Source: Eucommia ulmoides
Lineage: Eukaryota; Streptophyta; Magnoliopsida; Garryales; Eucommiaceae
Direction: 5' to 3'
DNA length: 64,000 nt
Assembly (NCBI GenBank): GCA_016647705.1
Contig: CM028333.1
Span: 14,405,616 to 14,469,615, forward strand
Shown here: positions 1-11,870 of the stretch, piece by piece
How positions within the stretch are numbered: position 1 is the first letter of the stretch
How the letters are laid out: every line of letters begins with the position of its first letter
Translations under genes and position numbers: made by a program
Notes under the pieces: generated by a model
Database searches by the model: none
The model's input: only the letters and a program-made list of their open reading frames with translations
What the model was told of the DNA's origin: nothing

Positions 1-328
1 TCGCAGCGGATTATTAACTAGGTTTTCCTCCATATAATCTAGATTTTGTGGTGGAGGCTCTCAATGGAAAGAAACCATTAATCTAGAGTAGGGAGGGAAC
101 CTAGTTATATATATAATAGGGTTTCTCGTTGGACCCTTCCATAATGGGCTTCAACGAAGCTCTAAACCTATACGTGCCACTTAATTGGACTTCTACATAA
201 AAGATGTTACAACCCAAATCAAAATATGATCACTGATTATTTAAACTGTTTAAATAATAGATTATTCATTGACCAGTTTTTGTAAAACAATTAATTTAAT
301 TAATATCAGCCCATAAAATATTCCAACA
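1..328 (-). repeat. Partial LTR, probably copia type
   Basis: Read on the minus strand, this begins TGTTGGAATATTTTATGGGC at 328 and runs off the left edge of the window. The TGTTGGAA start is typical of plant copia LTRs. No polypurine tract or primer-binding site is seen next to it, and the other end is missing, so it could equally be a solo LTR or unrelated AT-rich DNA. Confidence 0.3.
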
Positions 329-1349
329 AGACGGGCATAAATAGAAAGAGAGAGATGTGGGAGCGATTACACGCACCAATGGAAATAGTGTGGAGTGTGT
401 GGGGGTGGGGGTGGGGGTGAGAGAAAGAGAGAGAGAGAAATGATAGATTAAAAAGAGATGAGGCTACAATGGCTAACCCTAGTGTTAAAATATTATTGAA
501 TTTCAACTAGTAAGTTTAAAATTTAATTCATTGGCACAAAATATCTCATGAGATATTAAAATTGATCGTGAGATAAAAATTAGACTGCTTTAAAATATAA
601 ACTAGCATATACCTCATGATTGGAGGCAAGGATATAAAAAAATATAAAAATATCTTTAAAATTTATTGACATCATTCAAAATGTCATCAATTGTTCCTCA
701 ATAATTCCGACACAAACATTCAAAAAAGCTAAACGTCACACCAAGAATAAGGGAATGCTATATCAAAAAAAAAAAAAATGATTATGGCCTGTAAATCAAA
801 TAGTGCGTTGAAAGAAAATTGTCTCGTGATGGCTTGTGGTTGTGTTGATAGAGGTACATGGTTCAGTGGTCATTGGGTTAGAGAGTTGGGCAGTTGGCAA
901 GGGATTAAGAAAGAAAGGGGGCGTGTGTTTTGATAGAGAAAACTTCCATAGTTTGGAATGAAGAGAGAAATGAAATTTTTGATGAAATGTGTGACACAAA
1001 GAGTGTTGTGTACAATTATTAGTTAGGGATGGAGTGAGAAAGAATTTTTTTAAAAATTAGAAAGAATTGAGAGAGAAAAAGAGACACCTGGAAGAACACT
1101 TTATTTCTTTTAATATTCCCTTAAAATATATAAAAGAATTAACCTTAAAAATTATATTAAAAAATATATGTTGAGCTATTTTATTATATACATTAATGTG
1201 GTATATTATAATTTTTAAAAAATCAATTCAATTTCATTTTATTTTACCATAAAGTCGCGTTAGTTCTTATTGTGTGGGATGAAAACTAGTAACATTCTAA
1301 CTAGAAACTTAATTATAAAATCCCAAAATCAATGATATTCCATAGAATT
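329..1349. other. Intergenic AT-rich DNA, no gene seen
   Basis: AT-rich sequence with a GA/GT-rich microsatellite patch near 345-445 and poly-A runs near 765-778. The short open frames here come from low-complexity sequence and match no family I recognise. Confidence 0.5.
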
Positions 1350-1588
1350 GAATGACGAAATTCATCCGAGAGAGTTAGTCTAATTGGTAAAAAGAGGTAC
1401 CTCCTTTTTTATCAACTAGTGTCTGATCCTTCTAGGAAGCACTCCAGGAGTAAAATCCTGAATGCATCGGATCAGGATTGATATGGGAGAGTACGCTTTT
1501 AATATCGTCCAAGAAAATAATTAGTCGAGGTGTGCGTAAAAGTGGTCAGAACACACGTTACTGATTAATAAATAGAAAAAAGAATGAC
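1350..1588 (+). mobile_element. SINE (tRNA-derived) with 7-bp target duplication
   Basis: A 225-bp element (1357-1581) between two perfect GAATGAC copies (1350-1356 and 1582-1588). The head has a box-A-like promoter, TTAGTCTAATTGG (1375-1387), and a box-B-like CTGATCCT about 35 bp later, as in the RNA polymerase III promoter of tRNA-derived SINEs. The body near 1520-1550 (ATTAGTCGAGGTGTGCG and following) resembles the conserved 3' part of common plant SINEs, and the tail is A-rich. It encodes nothing and would need LINE enzymes to move. Confidence 0.6.
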
Positions 1589-4029
1589 AGCAATCCTAAA
1601 TTCAATGTAGAAACATTTTACTGAAAAAAAATCCAAATTCAAAAGTGAAATTATCCCAAAAATCAATTAATTCAAAAAAAATATTGTTATTGCCCAAAAG
1701 AGTTGAGAGAGAGAGATGACATGCAAGTAAAGGAGTACTGCAAAGTTAAGATTAATAATTATATGTAATACAAGTGTTGTAGCTTGCTTTTTATTAAGAG
1801 GAATAACGGCTTCTCCTTGGTATGATTACTCTTCTCTTGAAGTAGTGACTTTCACTGCCATCTTTCTAGAAAGCTGCATCCAAAAACACTAATCATGTCT
1901 TTTACTTTTGAGAGTGAAACTGTGAAAGGCCAATTATGTTAATAAAAGTCTATTGTGCATTTTTGTAACTACATTTACATTTTTTTATTTTTATTTTTCC
2001 AAATGCACTCATTAAAAAAAATTAATTAATTTTTTTTTAAAATAACATTTTTTAGAACATGCACTACCCCCGAGAAACACATACCCCTGTCTCACTATCC
2101 TCGCCATCCCTTCCCCCGTTGTCCCCATGCTCTTATCGCCACTTCTTTTCTTCTTCTTCTCCTTCTCTCTCTGTGTGTGTGTGTGTGTATATACATATGC
2201 CGCACTTTGTGGCATCGAATCTGCAGATCTGCTGCTCACAGTCGCAAATTTAAACAAATCTGTGGTTGGCTGCCACGGATCTCTCTATATAGGGAGAGAG
2301 TGAGAGAGATGAGAGTTAGATAGAGAGGGAGGGGAGAAGGAGGAGGAAGAGGAACAGAAAGAGGAGGGATTGGGGAAAAGGGGAGGAAAGAAACTAAGAG
2401 GGAAAAAAAAAAAAAGTTGCCAGCGACGGCTGCTGATGATGGCTAGTGGTACTTGTCCAAGTAGAACAGGTGAGAGGAAGCAGGTGGATGCTTCAATAGT
2501 TGTGGAACAACAATGTGCTATTATTTTTTTTAATTTAATTTTGTATTAAAATTAAAAATAGATATTGACTTGAATGAAAGTTTTAAATTAATTGCGAAAT
2601 TTTAATTTAATTGTTAATTTTATTTTATTTTCATGTAATTTGAATTGCAATTAGTAATATATATCCACATGTATCAAATTAATGATTAGATTCCAAATTT
2701 ATTTGTATAAAATTAAACTAAATAAATCATGACAACTTGAAACTAAAATAAACTAACAAAATTAGTTGAGATTAAATTATAACTTAATTATTACATTAAA
2801 ATTAACCCAAACAAAATAAAATTAACAAGCTAATGCAACCCAAACAAAATTTAATTAGCAAATATATTTTTAAAATCTTGGGGTGTGTGTTTTTTGGTTT
2901 GATGATTGTTGGAGCAACACTTATTTCCAACGGTTTGCTTATCTCTCGAAAAAAAAAAAAACACACACACACAAAACCTACCTCCAATGGTCCTCCTACC
3001 ATATTTTCCATTAGGCTTGACTTGTGCCAAATATAACCTAGGCAAAGGAGATATGGTATTTTGGCATAGCAAATGCCAACATGTTGAAGCCTTAATTTTG
3101 GTTGAAAAATGACAAATTGGAGATTAAACTTTTCGGCACAACTTATAGAACACCTGTTGGAGATGCTCTAATTTAAAAAGTAAAATAGTAATTAACTTAA
3201 GTAATTTGTATTTATTTAGCGCACCCTTTTGTAAGGATAATTCTATATGTAGGCCCCTTTTTCTTAATATACATTTTTATTTTTAAAAAAAAAAAATCTA
3301 AATAATTTTGAAATTAGTCGTGTAGCCCTTTTAAACTGTTTTTTTTTTTACCCACTTGTTTTCTAAAACATGCACTGAACACCCCCCCCCCCCCCCCCCC
3401 CAACTCCTGCCTCCAGCGTCCCCCTTCCCCTTCCCCTGGCATTCCCACCTCTCGTTGTCTTCTTCTTCTTCTTCTTTTTCTTGATATTCCGCCTTTCTTT
3501 GCACTTCTTTTTCTTCTTCCTTTTTTTTTACATGGTTATGAGACGTCACATGTTACATGGTTCAAGGCCTACTATATTTGTTCATGCAAATTTCACATCG
3601 TGATGAATAATTAATAAATATTTCTTTATTTATCTTATATATAGATAAGAATAAATATGGAAAGAAGGATGTCTTTTTCGTTTCTCTATCCAACGCCAAA
3701 GGCATGTTTGTGTTGGACCCATATCCCCTATAATTGGTTTTCCAACTTGTGCTTTCGAAACTGTATATTTGGGGGGAAATTGGATGTTTGTTTGTTTATT
3801 TTTTATTTATTTTTTCATCTAAAACTTATTTTAAGGATAATTTTAAATTATTTTTGAAAAATTTTGTAACATCTTTTAATTGAGTATAAAAAAATTTGGT
3901 TGTATTTCATCATGTTTGAAAAATCCACCAATTAATTAATTTTATTTTTTCATTAAAATAGGATTAACTATTTTTCAACATTTACAAATATTCAACAAAA
4001 TACAAAGCAAATAATAAATAAAGTAAGAG
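1589..4029. other. Intergenic DNA with low-complexity tracts
   Basis: No gene is recognised. The stretch holds a CT-rich then GA-rich block (about 2060-2420), AT-rich DNA, and a C-run with CTT repeats (3382-3545). The blocks at 2055-2180 and 3365-3490 both start with an ACATGCACT motif and continue into C- and CTT-rich sequence, so they may be diverged copies of one repeat. Confidence 0.5.
3382..3401. repeat. Poly-C tract (20 C)
   Basis: An uninterrupted run of 20 C, followed by C-rich and CTT-repeat sequence to about 3545. The length may be unreliable because such runs are hard to sequence. Confidence 0.9.
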
Positions 4030-4481
4030 ACATGATTTTTACATAAAAATTCTAGAGTGGAAAAAAAAAATATGGGAATGAAGTATGTTATCAACTTGCA
4101 TTGTTTCAAAAATGGGTTTACAATTATCCACAACTTCAAGAAAATAACTCTTCGATCACTTTATAAACATCACAAAAAATGTGGATTCAATAATAAACAG
4201 TAAATACAAGTTTAGAGATAAATATCAAATAACCAATCACAAAAGGGTTAGCGATGATCAAGAGCAATGGAAACGTAGTCCCTTATGTCATGAAAAATAC
4301 TCTGAAATTTCAGCCCAAAAAGAATCTAGATCACCTTCCGATCATCAGTCCTAATCCTCGATTTCTCTCTTCTCTTCCCTTCTTTCCAATGAGATTGCAA
4401 AATCCTCTCAAAACCTAAAAGAAAGTTGTTACCTTTTTGCTTCTTATATATGGAGGAAGAGTATTAAAATTCCTAGTGGAA

Positions 4482-4517
<36 letters not shown>

Positions 4518-4570
4518 AGCCCATAAGGGCTTGGGTGAAGTCCAACAACGTGGACTGGACCTACCTATCA
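4030..4570 (-). repeat. 3' LTR of decayed copia element 1 (start unresolved)
   Basis: On the minus strand the copia coding remnants are followed by a polypurine tract (plus-strand AATCTCCCACTCC, 4571-4583) and then a TGATAGGTAGG start at 4570, which fits the 3' LTR start of a Ty1/copia element. A sequence like the usual 'ttacgtggttc' LTR motif lies near 4035. I could not find the other LTR end, so the left limit is a guess. The LTR includes a long T run (4487-4510). Confidence 0.45.
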
Positions 4571-4689
4571 AATCTCCCACTCCAATTCACGTGGAAAAAT
4601 ACACGAGACCTCTCTCTCTACAAGTTTTAAGCTTATGTTTTGAAAAAAAAAATTGTCATCATATCTGAACCATTTTCATTTGTGTGTAT

Positions 4690-5310
4690 CTTCTCAAGTT
4701 AGACTATCCAACATACCATGAATCCAATTGTGCCTTGTATCAATATGTTTGGATCTCACATGAAAAATTCAATTCTTTAAAAAATAAATGACATTCTGAT
4801 TGTCACAATGAATAATGTATCTCACTTGTTGCAAACCCAACTATTGTAAAAACTTATTCAATCGCAAAATTTCTGTACAAGCTCTGCCACTACATTGTAT
4901 TTCGATTCCTTAGTTGATAAGGGAACATATTTTTGTAATTTGGATTGTCATGACAATGTTCAAAGGTAACCACGTATCCTGATGTGAACGTTCTCTTATT
5001 GATATCAAATGTCATGTTTGCATCTGTATATCATTCTAAAATAGTTTTTCCATTACTGAAACACAAACAAAATCCAAAAATGCCTCTAAGATATCTTAGA
5101 ATCCATTTCATTGCTACCCATTACTCTTTGCCCAACTTCGAAACAAATTGACTTACAACACAAACTGTGTGAGCGATATTCGGCCTCATGCATACTATGT
5201 CATACATTAAAATGCCAATTTTTGAAGCATAAGGTACTTTTTTTATTCATCTTTGTCATTCTCACTTGAAGAAGAGTCCAATTGAACTTTTCTTGAAGTG
5301 GCTTTCAATT
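4690..5310 (-). pseudogene. Copia element 1: RT-connection and RNase H remnant
   Basis: The minus strand translates, with stops and frameshifts, to the stretch that follows reverse transcriptase in Ty1/copia polyproteins: GILMYDIVCMRPNIAHTV, then W-x-A-M-K-W-I-L-R-Y-L-R-G near 5100, and near the 3' end an S-K-H-I-D-T motif next to the polypurine tract. RNase H would remove the RNA strand of the reverse-transcription hybrid. Order and strand agree with the RT and integrase pieces at higher coordinates. Non-functional. Confidence 0.7.
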
Positions 5311-5316
5311 AGAAAA

Positions 5317-6147
5317 TTAATAGGCTTTGCCTTGTTCATATAAATCTTTCCAGAACTTTCTCAATATGTCTTTCTTGATACAACCAAGATTTACATTTTG
5401 CCTTACCTGAGAGATCTCCATCCCAACTATTTGCTTTGTCAAATCCAAATCTTTCATTGCAAAAGTCTTGCTATGACCTTTCCTTAAATTCTTAATCTTA
5501 ATTGCATTATGAGCAACAATCAGCATATAATCTACATAGAGTTGGAAAATAATGAAATCACTATATGAGAACATTTTCATAGACATACAATGATCTGAAA
5601 TGGTCCTCGTATGCCCATGATCCATTATAAATTTGTCAAACTTCTTTTACCACAGTCTTGGAGCTTGTTTGAGTTTGTACAGATTTTTCTTCAATCTACA
5701 CACAAGGTTATCTTTATCTTTGACTATGAATCCTTCTAGTTGCTCCATATAAAATTTCTTTTCCGGATCCCCGTGTAGAAAAATTGTCTTCACATCAAGT
5801 TGTTCAATTTCTAAATTCAAGCTGGCAGCTAACCGAATAACAACCTGAATTGAGTGTATTTTAATCAATGAAAATAAAAAATCTTTAAAATAATATTTCT
5901 TCTAACTTAATCCCTTCACAAAAAGTCAAGTTTCATACCTTGGAAGTGAATTTTTCTCTTTAGTTTTCAGTCTGTAAACCCATTTATTCTTTAGATTCTT
6001 ATTGCTTTTACGAAGTTGTACCAACTCATCGATGTAGTTCTCAAGTAAAGATTTCATCTCTTCTTGCATGACTTTACTCCTCTCATTTTTTTTTCCCAGT
6101 TGACAAGGCCTCATAGCTTTCTGGTTCTCTTTATTTGTGAGCATCAC
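5317..6147 (-). pseudogene. Copia element 1: reverse transcriptase remnant
   Basis: Three minus-strand open segments give the Ty1/copia RT in order. 5926-6147 is the N-terminal part (E-E-M-x-S-L ... W-V-Y-R-L-K). 5647-5868 is the core, with the L-D-V-K-T-x-F-L-H-G-D and L-K-K-N-L-Y-K-L-K-Q-A-P-R-x-W motifs. 5317-5625 carries the palm motif, which reads YVDYMLI instead of YVDDMLI, so the second catalytic aspartate is gone. Frameshifts separate the segments. It would copy element RNA into DNA in virus-like particles, but cannot be active here. Confidence 0.8.
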
Positions 6148-6399
6148 ATACTCATTAAATTAATTTGTAGAAGTCCTTGAGTCCCTTTGGACCTTCTGGA
6201 CTGAATTTTATTAAATGGATGAGGTGGAGATGGTTGCTCATGCACCATTTCATCACCGACATGTGTTCCATCAATAGTTTCCAAACTACTCTTCTAGTGG
6301 ATCTATCATAGTTGGTGGAACTAGATCTAGGTTGATGAGATACTTTATAAAGGGTCTCAATTTTACACTTTTCTCAACATCCTCGATAGTCTAATTTTC

Positions 6400-7005
6400 A
6401 ACAAAAAATCACATCCCTGTTATAAATCACTTTTTTGTTAACTAGATACTATAATTTGTAGCCAAATTCCTCATTTGCATAGCTCAAGAATATGCGTTTT
6501 TTTGTCTTGTCATCAAGCTTGGATCTCTCATCTTTTGGAAAATGAATAAATTCCCTACATCCAAATACCTTTAAATGCTTGTAGGAGATGTTGTTTCCAG
6601 TTCACACATTTTCTGGGATATTGTCATCCAAAAAAACTAATGGAGATAAATTAATAAAGTTAACCACTGTTCTCAATGACCCAAAATGACTTAGACAACT
6701 TTGTGTGGATATGATACACTAGATTCCTTCACAAATTATTTGTTTTATTCTCTTGGAAACTCCATTATACTGAGGGATCTTAGGCACACTTTTCTCAAGT
6801 CTAATGTCGTATTTCCTACAATATTCCTTAAATAGACCTATGTATTCACAATCATTATCTATACATATATACTTTAATTGTCTTCCTATTTCTCTTTCAG
6901 CTTTAGCGTGAACATACTTGAATATATCCAATACCAAGTCTTTGGTTTTCAAAAATGGACAAATACTTTTTGAGAAAAATCACCAATAAATGTAATAAAA
7001 TATAA
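6400..7005 (-). pseudogene. Copia element 1: integrase remnant
   Basis: Minus-strand segments match copia integrase. 6719-7005 gives T-F-I-G-D-F-S-Q-K-V-F, D-N-D-C-E-Y and P-Q-Y-N-G-V, which are the core-domain neighbourhoods of the catalytic D and E. 6480-6600 gives the C-terminal part (H-L-K-V-F-G-C ... K-K-R-I-F-L-S-Y). The match stops abruptly at about 7005, where a different dispersed repeat begins, so gag, protease and the 5' LTR are missing. Confidence 0.7.
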
Positions 7006-7425
7006 AGCACTACCCAAGAGTGGGTGAATTAGGTAGTTTAAATTAATCTAAGTTTTTACTAACCTTTTAAAGTATTAATCAAATTTTTAGGTAATGTAGA
7101 TTACTAGTAAACGTATTAAAGTAAGCACACAAACACACAAACACATAGAGCGTCGATAGAGACAATGACACGCAAGATTTTATAGTAGTTCGGCACAAAT
7201 TACTCTTACCTACATATACTTCCATGAGCTCTCGCAGGGAATTCAATCCGCTAAAACTCTAATCTTTTTCCCATGTTAGAATCAAACTCCTTACACCCTA
7301 TTTGAGTGAATTAACCTTACACCCAAATACACACTCTCACTTAAAATAATTACTCTTAAGTCCAAGCTACAATTCCTCACCAATTCAAATTATTTTTTCT
7401 CGCAATAGATTATGCCAACACTTAT
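7006..7425 (+). repeat. Dispersed repeat, family X (copy 1, truncated)
   Basis: Starts TACCCAAGAGTGGGTGAATT and includes ATAGTAGTTCGGCACAAATT followed by CTACAT and AATCCGCT motifs. The same order of motifs is found at 29780-30215, so the two are diverged copies of one family. No coding capacity is seen. The AAGRGTGGGTGAATT start and 'tagtagttcggc' block occur in many plant genomes, but I cannot assign a superfamily. Confidence 0.55.
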
Positions 7426-9840
7426 AAAAATCAGTCAGATCTCAACTCGATTAAGTGTATATAGACATGCCATTTTGACTAGCCAAAAAAGAATTTTTAT
7501 TTTTGCAACTTATTTTTTCATTTTTATTTCTTTCTTTTATTGTCTCATTTTATTTAAAAAGAAAAAGAAAAAGAAAGAAAGAAAAAAAATAATAAAATAA
7601 AAAATTATAATAATAAAAACAAAAAAAGAAAAAAACAAGAGAGAAGAAAAGGAGAAAAAAGAAAAGAAAAATTATATATACACACACACACATATATATA
7701 ACTTATGTGTGGCAGCTGCCACACTGCAACTTGCCGCCCATGGCAAGGGGTGTGCATTTCGCGCTCCTACTAACCAATTTTATTTTATTTTTTCATTTTT
7801 TTCTCCTTTAGCTGGTCGAATAGGGACTATGGCACGCATCCAAGGCTAGTTATTGAGTGTTTTGTTTTTTTTTTTTAATTTCCTACATTTCCCTATAAAT
7901 TAAAAACTCATTCTCATAGTTTGCGAACCCGACTTTTAAAGAGAAAATCCCGTTTGCAAGGGATTTTCACTACAACAGGTATGTTTTTTTCCTTTCAATA
8001 TTAATTCTCTATTATTTTTACATTTTCTCTCCATCTCCTAGGCCTTATATTAGGTAGTTCTTCTCAAATTATCGTAATTTAAATTCCTGCAATTTAATTC
8101 TTATTAAAGTCAACCTATGATACAATGAAATTCCAAGACGAGGCTATTTCGAGCTTAGCCTTCGAGTGTTAGATTAGGGTTTTTATATTTTCGCATTTCA
8201 ATTATCTTGCCATTTAATTTACGTCATTAGGCCATCTGTTTTTTTTTTTTTTTTTTTAAAGTCATTATTATTAGAAGAAATATATTGCTGCTACAATACT
8301 ATGAATTGAGATTTTGAAAAAATAAAAAATAAAGTAGAAAAAAAAAATAATAAGTGTGTTTTGTGAAAATTCACTCCTATAAGCCTTGTGTCGAGTTCAG
8401 TGATTCGATAAGTTGAGCATAGAATTTTATACCACCAATTTGATTTTAAATACAACGGGATTTGAAAACGGTCGGTTTAGGGAACTAATCCTCTCAGTAA
8501 GTCGTCTCGTTGAAATTAGCATAAGTTTTGAAGGGGTTAATTTTGACAAAACTTGCCTCTATGACGTCCCCTTAATTTTCATCTCTGAAAGATTTGAGGG
8601 GGTGTCAAATAGGGACTCCTTGACTAGTTGGGTAAATTAAAAAAGTAAGCATTTCATGACATCACACTTACATAAAACTCATGTAGTAAGCAATGTAATA
8701 TTCCACTCTATTTTGCATATTGGCATTTTGCACCACTTAAAAGACATGTTTAGAACACTTTTCCCCACCTACACTTCTCATATTTTATAATATTATATAT
8801 TCTATTTTAGACTCCATAATTCAGGCCATTGGGCCACCTTTTCACCATTTAATATATGCATGTTTAGGACAGGTACACTACTTACATTTTTTATATTCAT
8901 TCTCGTATAGTCCATTTATGTATGTCATATTAGCTATGTTAGACATTAAATCCTTTACCATATAGATTAAAAATCATAAGAATATACTCGAGAATGTCAT
9001 TATACTTAGGTTATAAACCATGTTTTTCATCATCTTATCACCCACTTTACACGTGGTCTAAAATATTATTTAAGAAAAATCCTTTCACGAAAAATATAGT
9101 TTGTTAACTCATTTAGTTCCATAGTTCATTCTATATTGATACCCCATTTGCATTGACATGCTTAAATTAAAGTGTTTTCCATTAAAAATAAATCATGAAA
9201 AACTACAAACATGTTGTTTCTGTTTTTCATATGCACCAATTTAAGTCATTTCATCACAAAATGAGCATGTTAGTGCAATTATATACAAATTTTGTTACAT
9301 TCCATGCATATTTGATAATTTTAACATGTCATTTACTCACTTTATTTCTAAACATGTCTTATGCATGATATAGTGTAGTTTTACACCATTCAGTTGATTT
9401 TCTTGCACTCTCTTCACTTATGCACACGACCATCACTTAAGAACATCATGAGTTATTATTTTCAGTTTTCATGATAAAATAAAGGTCACCTAAACTCATT
9501 TTTGACATGAAATATTGAATTTAAAAGTAGGTTTATATTATGCTAGTTTAACATCATTATCCTCATACTTTGCATTTTGCATTCTTCATAAAGACTATTG
9601 TAGTTCACGTAGACTAATTTGTCCATTTAAATTAAAAACGTTCATCAATGACATATATAATACTTTTCCCCGTAGATCATCATTGTCAAATCCAATAATA
9701 TTTTATAAGAGGTCATATCGAGAAAATATTCCAAAAAAAATCAAAAAAATTACCCACCTTGATTTAAAAATGACAAAACGAGTTCATAATAGGAGGAAAG
9801 CGATTTTCAAAATAAAATAAAATATTCAAACTTAAACTAA
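7426..9840. other. Non-coding AT-rich repeat-like DNA
   Basis: No gene is recognised. There is an A/G-rich tract (7555-7675), an (AC)n/(AT)n patch (7676-7700) and poly-T runs (7868-7880, 8242-8259). 8380-8640 contains an open frame with no recognisable domain. Context (see 9841-9956) suggests that much of this is the LTR or untranslated part of an old Ty3/gypsy element. Confidence 0.4.
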
Positions 9841-9956
9841 TTAGACCTAATTGGACATAAGGTACTGTTTCTAGACGTCCGTCTAGGAGTGCCTAACACC
9901 TCCCCAGAGCATAACCAACTCCCGAATTCTTTGAAATGAATCTTTGGTTTGACCAT
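9841..9956 (+). repeat. Old LTR fragment, left part (continues at 14989)
   Basis: Holds GTCCGTCTAGGAGTGCCTAA and CATAACCAACTCCCGAATTC, a block I know from the 3' part of plant Ty3/gypsy LTRs or untranslated leaders. It stops at the border of the 5-kb element at 9957 and appears to resume at 14989, where the rest of the block, TCAATTCTAGGTAGCGACTT, is found. This supports the younger element having inserted here. Confidence 0.5.
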
Positions 9957-11333
9957 TGATTGATTGATTTTATCTATATATTTTCAATCTGAATTTGGTA
10001 GTTTTTGAGTGTTATATTGGTGTTTTAATTCATTTTTATTTGTTTTTATACAAATTAGGTGTTATGGGGAAAACAGTGCAAAATACGTGAAAGTGTTGTA
10101 ACTTCAAAGCCATTTTTTACCATGATATGATCCAATTTTAGAAAATCTCAAAATATGGAAGTTGTATATATACATCTTATATTTCCATAGATTTTTGAAT
10201 CACCTCAATCGGAGTTCGGACACGAACGTTACGGCAAAAATACGAATTAGGCGTCGGCACTATCCATGACTCACTACAGCGAGAATTTCTGCTCGTTGCT
10301 GTGCCCTCCCGTCAGAGAGTTTACGCCCTCTACTCGCTGCATCACCCAAAAACAAGATGGCCATGCATTTTCTAAATATTTTTAGGATATTTTGGCATTA
10401 TGTTTGTATCCACTCATTCCTATATGGCCTAGAACGTTTTTTGGAGCCCTACAATCATCCAAGCAAGAGGAGATCATCAATTGGAAAAGATGAAACAAGA
10501 TCGGAGCGGAATTTATGGAAGTGGAATCATCCACTCTTCAGATTTGGCTATTATCCTTTGTTTATCTCTTTCATTCTAAACTTTTATTGGTTGTTTGATT
10601 GTGTATATCTCGTTTTTAGTTTAATATTTGGTTATGGCCATGTGGAGCTAAACGTTTATTATCTAGGGATTGATGTAGTTCACAAATATTATGTTTGAGT
10701 AAATCTTTGTTTCGTTAATGATTGTTCATCCCTATTCCATTGTGTTTACCATTTTATTGCTTCCATAATATGTTTGTTATGATATTATGGCTGATTTAAG
10801 AATACGGGGTTTGACACTCGGGAGAGATAACCCTGGATTCGGACTAGGGTTAAAACACAACACAACGTTCTAATGTTTTGGGAGACTATTAGAACGTGTG
10901 CAATCCGTGAGGTTGGGGCAAAACTCATGTAATCATTTAGACGCTTGATAGGGTTATCGGTGTTGACGTAGTTGTATATTCACTCACTTTACACTCGGGA
11001 GAGGTAGTAAGTGAGTTTTAGACACCTAGATTGTTGAATAAATTGATAACTGTTAATGTAAAGTAGACTAAATCAAGCATGTATAAGTGGACGAAGTTAA
11101 TCCCTAGATAATCCATTCTTATAGAATTTATTCCAAGTGATTTAGTTTTGTTTTATATTTTTATAAAAACCCAAAATTGGATCACTTAGATAAAGTTAGG
11201 TTACAATAAAAGCAGTACGTAGTGACGATCTGAACCAATCCCTGTGGATACGACAACCCTACTCTTCCCATACTATTAAAACTTGACATCGTGCACTTGC
11301 GAGTAATTCAAAGCGCATTAAAATATCGCAACA
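9957..11333 (+). repeat. Left LTR of the non-autonomous gypsy-type element
   Basis: Matches 13638-14988 along its length, for example AACGTTACGGCAAAAATACG, CCTAGAACGTTTTTTGGAGC and GACGATCTGAACCAATCCCT. It begins with an extra TGAT unit relative to the right copy. Open frames inside it (such as 10357-10698) are only partly kept in the other copy and are not genes. Confidence 0.8.
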
Positions 11334-11444
11334 AGTTTTTAGAGCCTTTACCGGGGATTGACTTTTAGATTGTTGTTAATATTGTAAATAAGTAACTTGA
11401 TTTTAATTTAGGCATTTATTTTATTTTTTATTTTTATTTTTAGT

Positions 11445-11870
11445 TTGGTTTGTTTTGCAAGGTACTTGGAGATGGCTCATCAACAAGTCCTCATGAGTTT
11501 TTCTCAACGAGATTTTGAGTCATTTTATTATGCTTGGGAAAGATATAAAGAGTTGCTCATTTGGTTCCCAAATCATGATTTCCCGAAGAAGTGTCAATTA
11601 CTGAATTTTCTCGATAGGTTACAAGCCGCAACAAGAACTTTGGTAGAATGAGGAAATAGTACTACCTATTTTTACGATCTAACTGCGGATGATGCCTATT
11701 TTTCGTTGGAAGACATTGCCAATTTTGACTATCGGAGTTGGAATTATTCAATAATCCACCAAAGCTTGGGGGATTGTTCCAACATTTCGGCGCCATGGAT
11801 TGACACCCCATACGAAGTTGTGGAGTCTTCTCCCAACCTAGAATACACGTTCAATGCATTCTTGATGTAA
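11445..11870 (+). pseudogene. Gag-like remnant of the non-autonomous element
   Basis: Reads in one frame through a stop at 11649-11651: MAHQQVLMSFSQRDFESFYY, then W-E-R-Y-K-E-L-L-I-W-F-P-N-H-D-F and a Y-D-L-T-A-D-D-A-Y stretch. A 'W-x-R-Y-K-E-L-L ... P-x-H' pattern followed by a 'F-Y-x-G-L' equivalent is typical of the capsid part of Athila/Tat-type gag. Gag would form the virus-like particle that packages element RNA. The assignment is by pattern only, and the frame is broken. Confidence 0.5.

Noticed and set aside
1366..1430. Possible tRNA gene from box A and box B-like motifs
   Set aside because: No cloverleaf can be drawn; a SINE body, A-rich tail and target duplication follow.
10357..10698. 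113-residue open frame in the left LTR of the non-autonomous element
   Set aside because: The matching stretch of the right LTR (about 14020-14355) does not keep the frame, so it is chance coding in an LTR.
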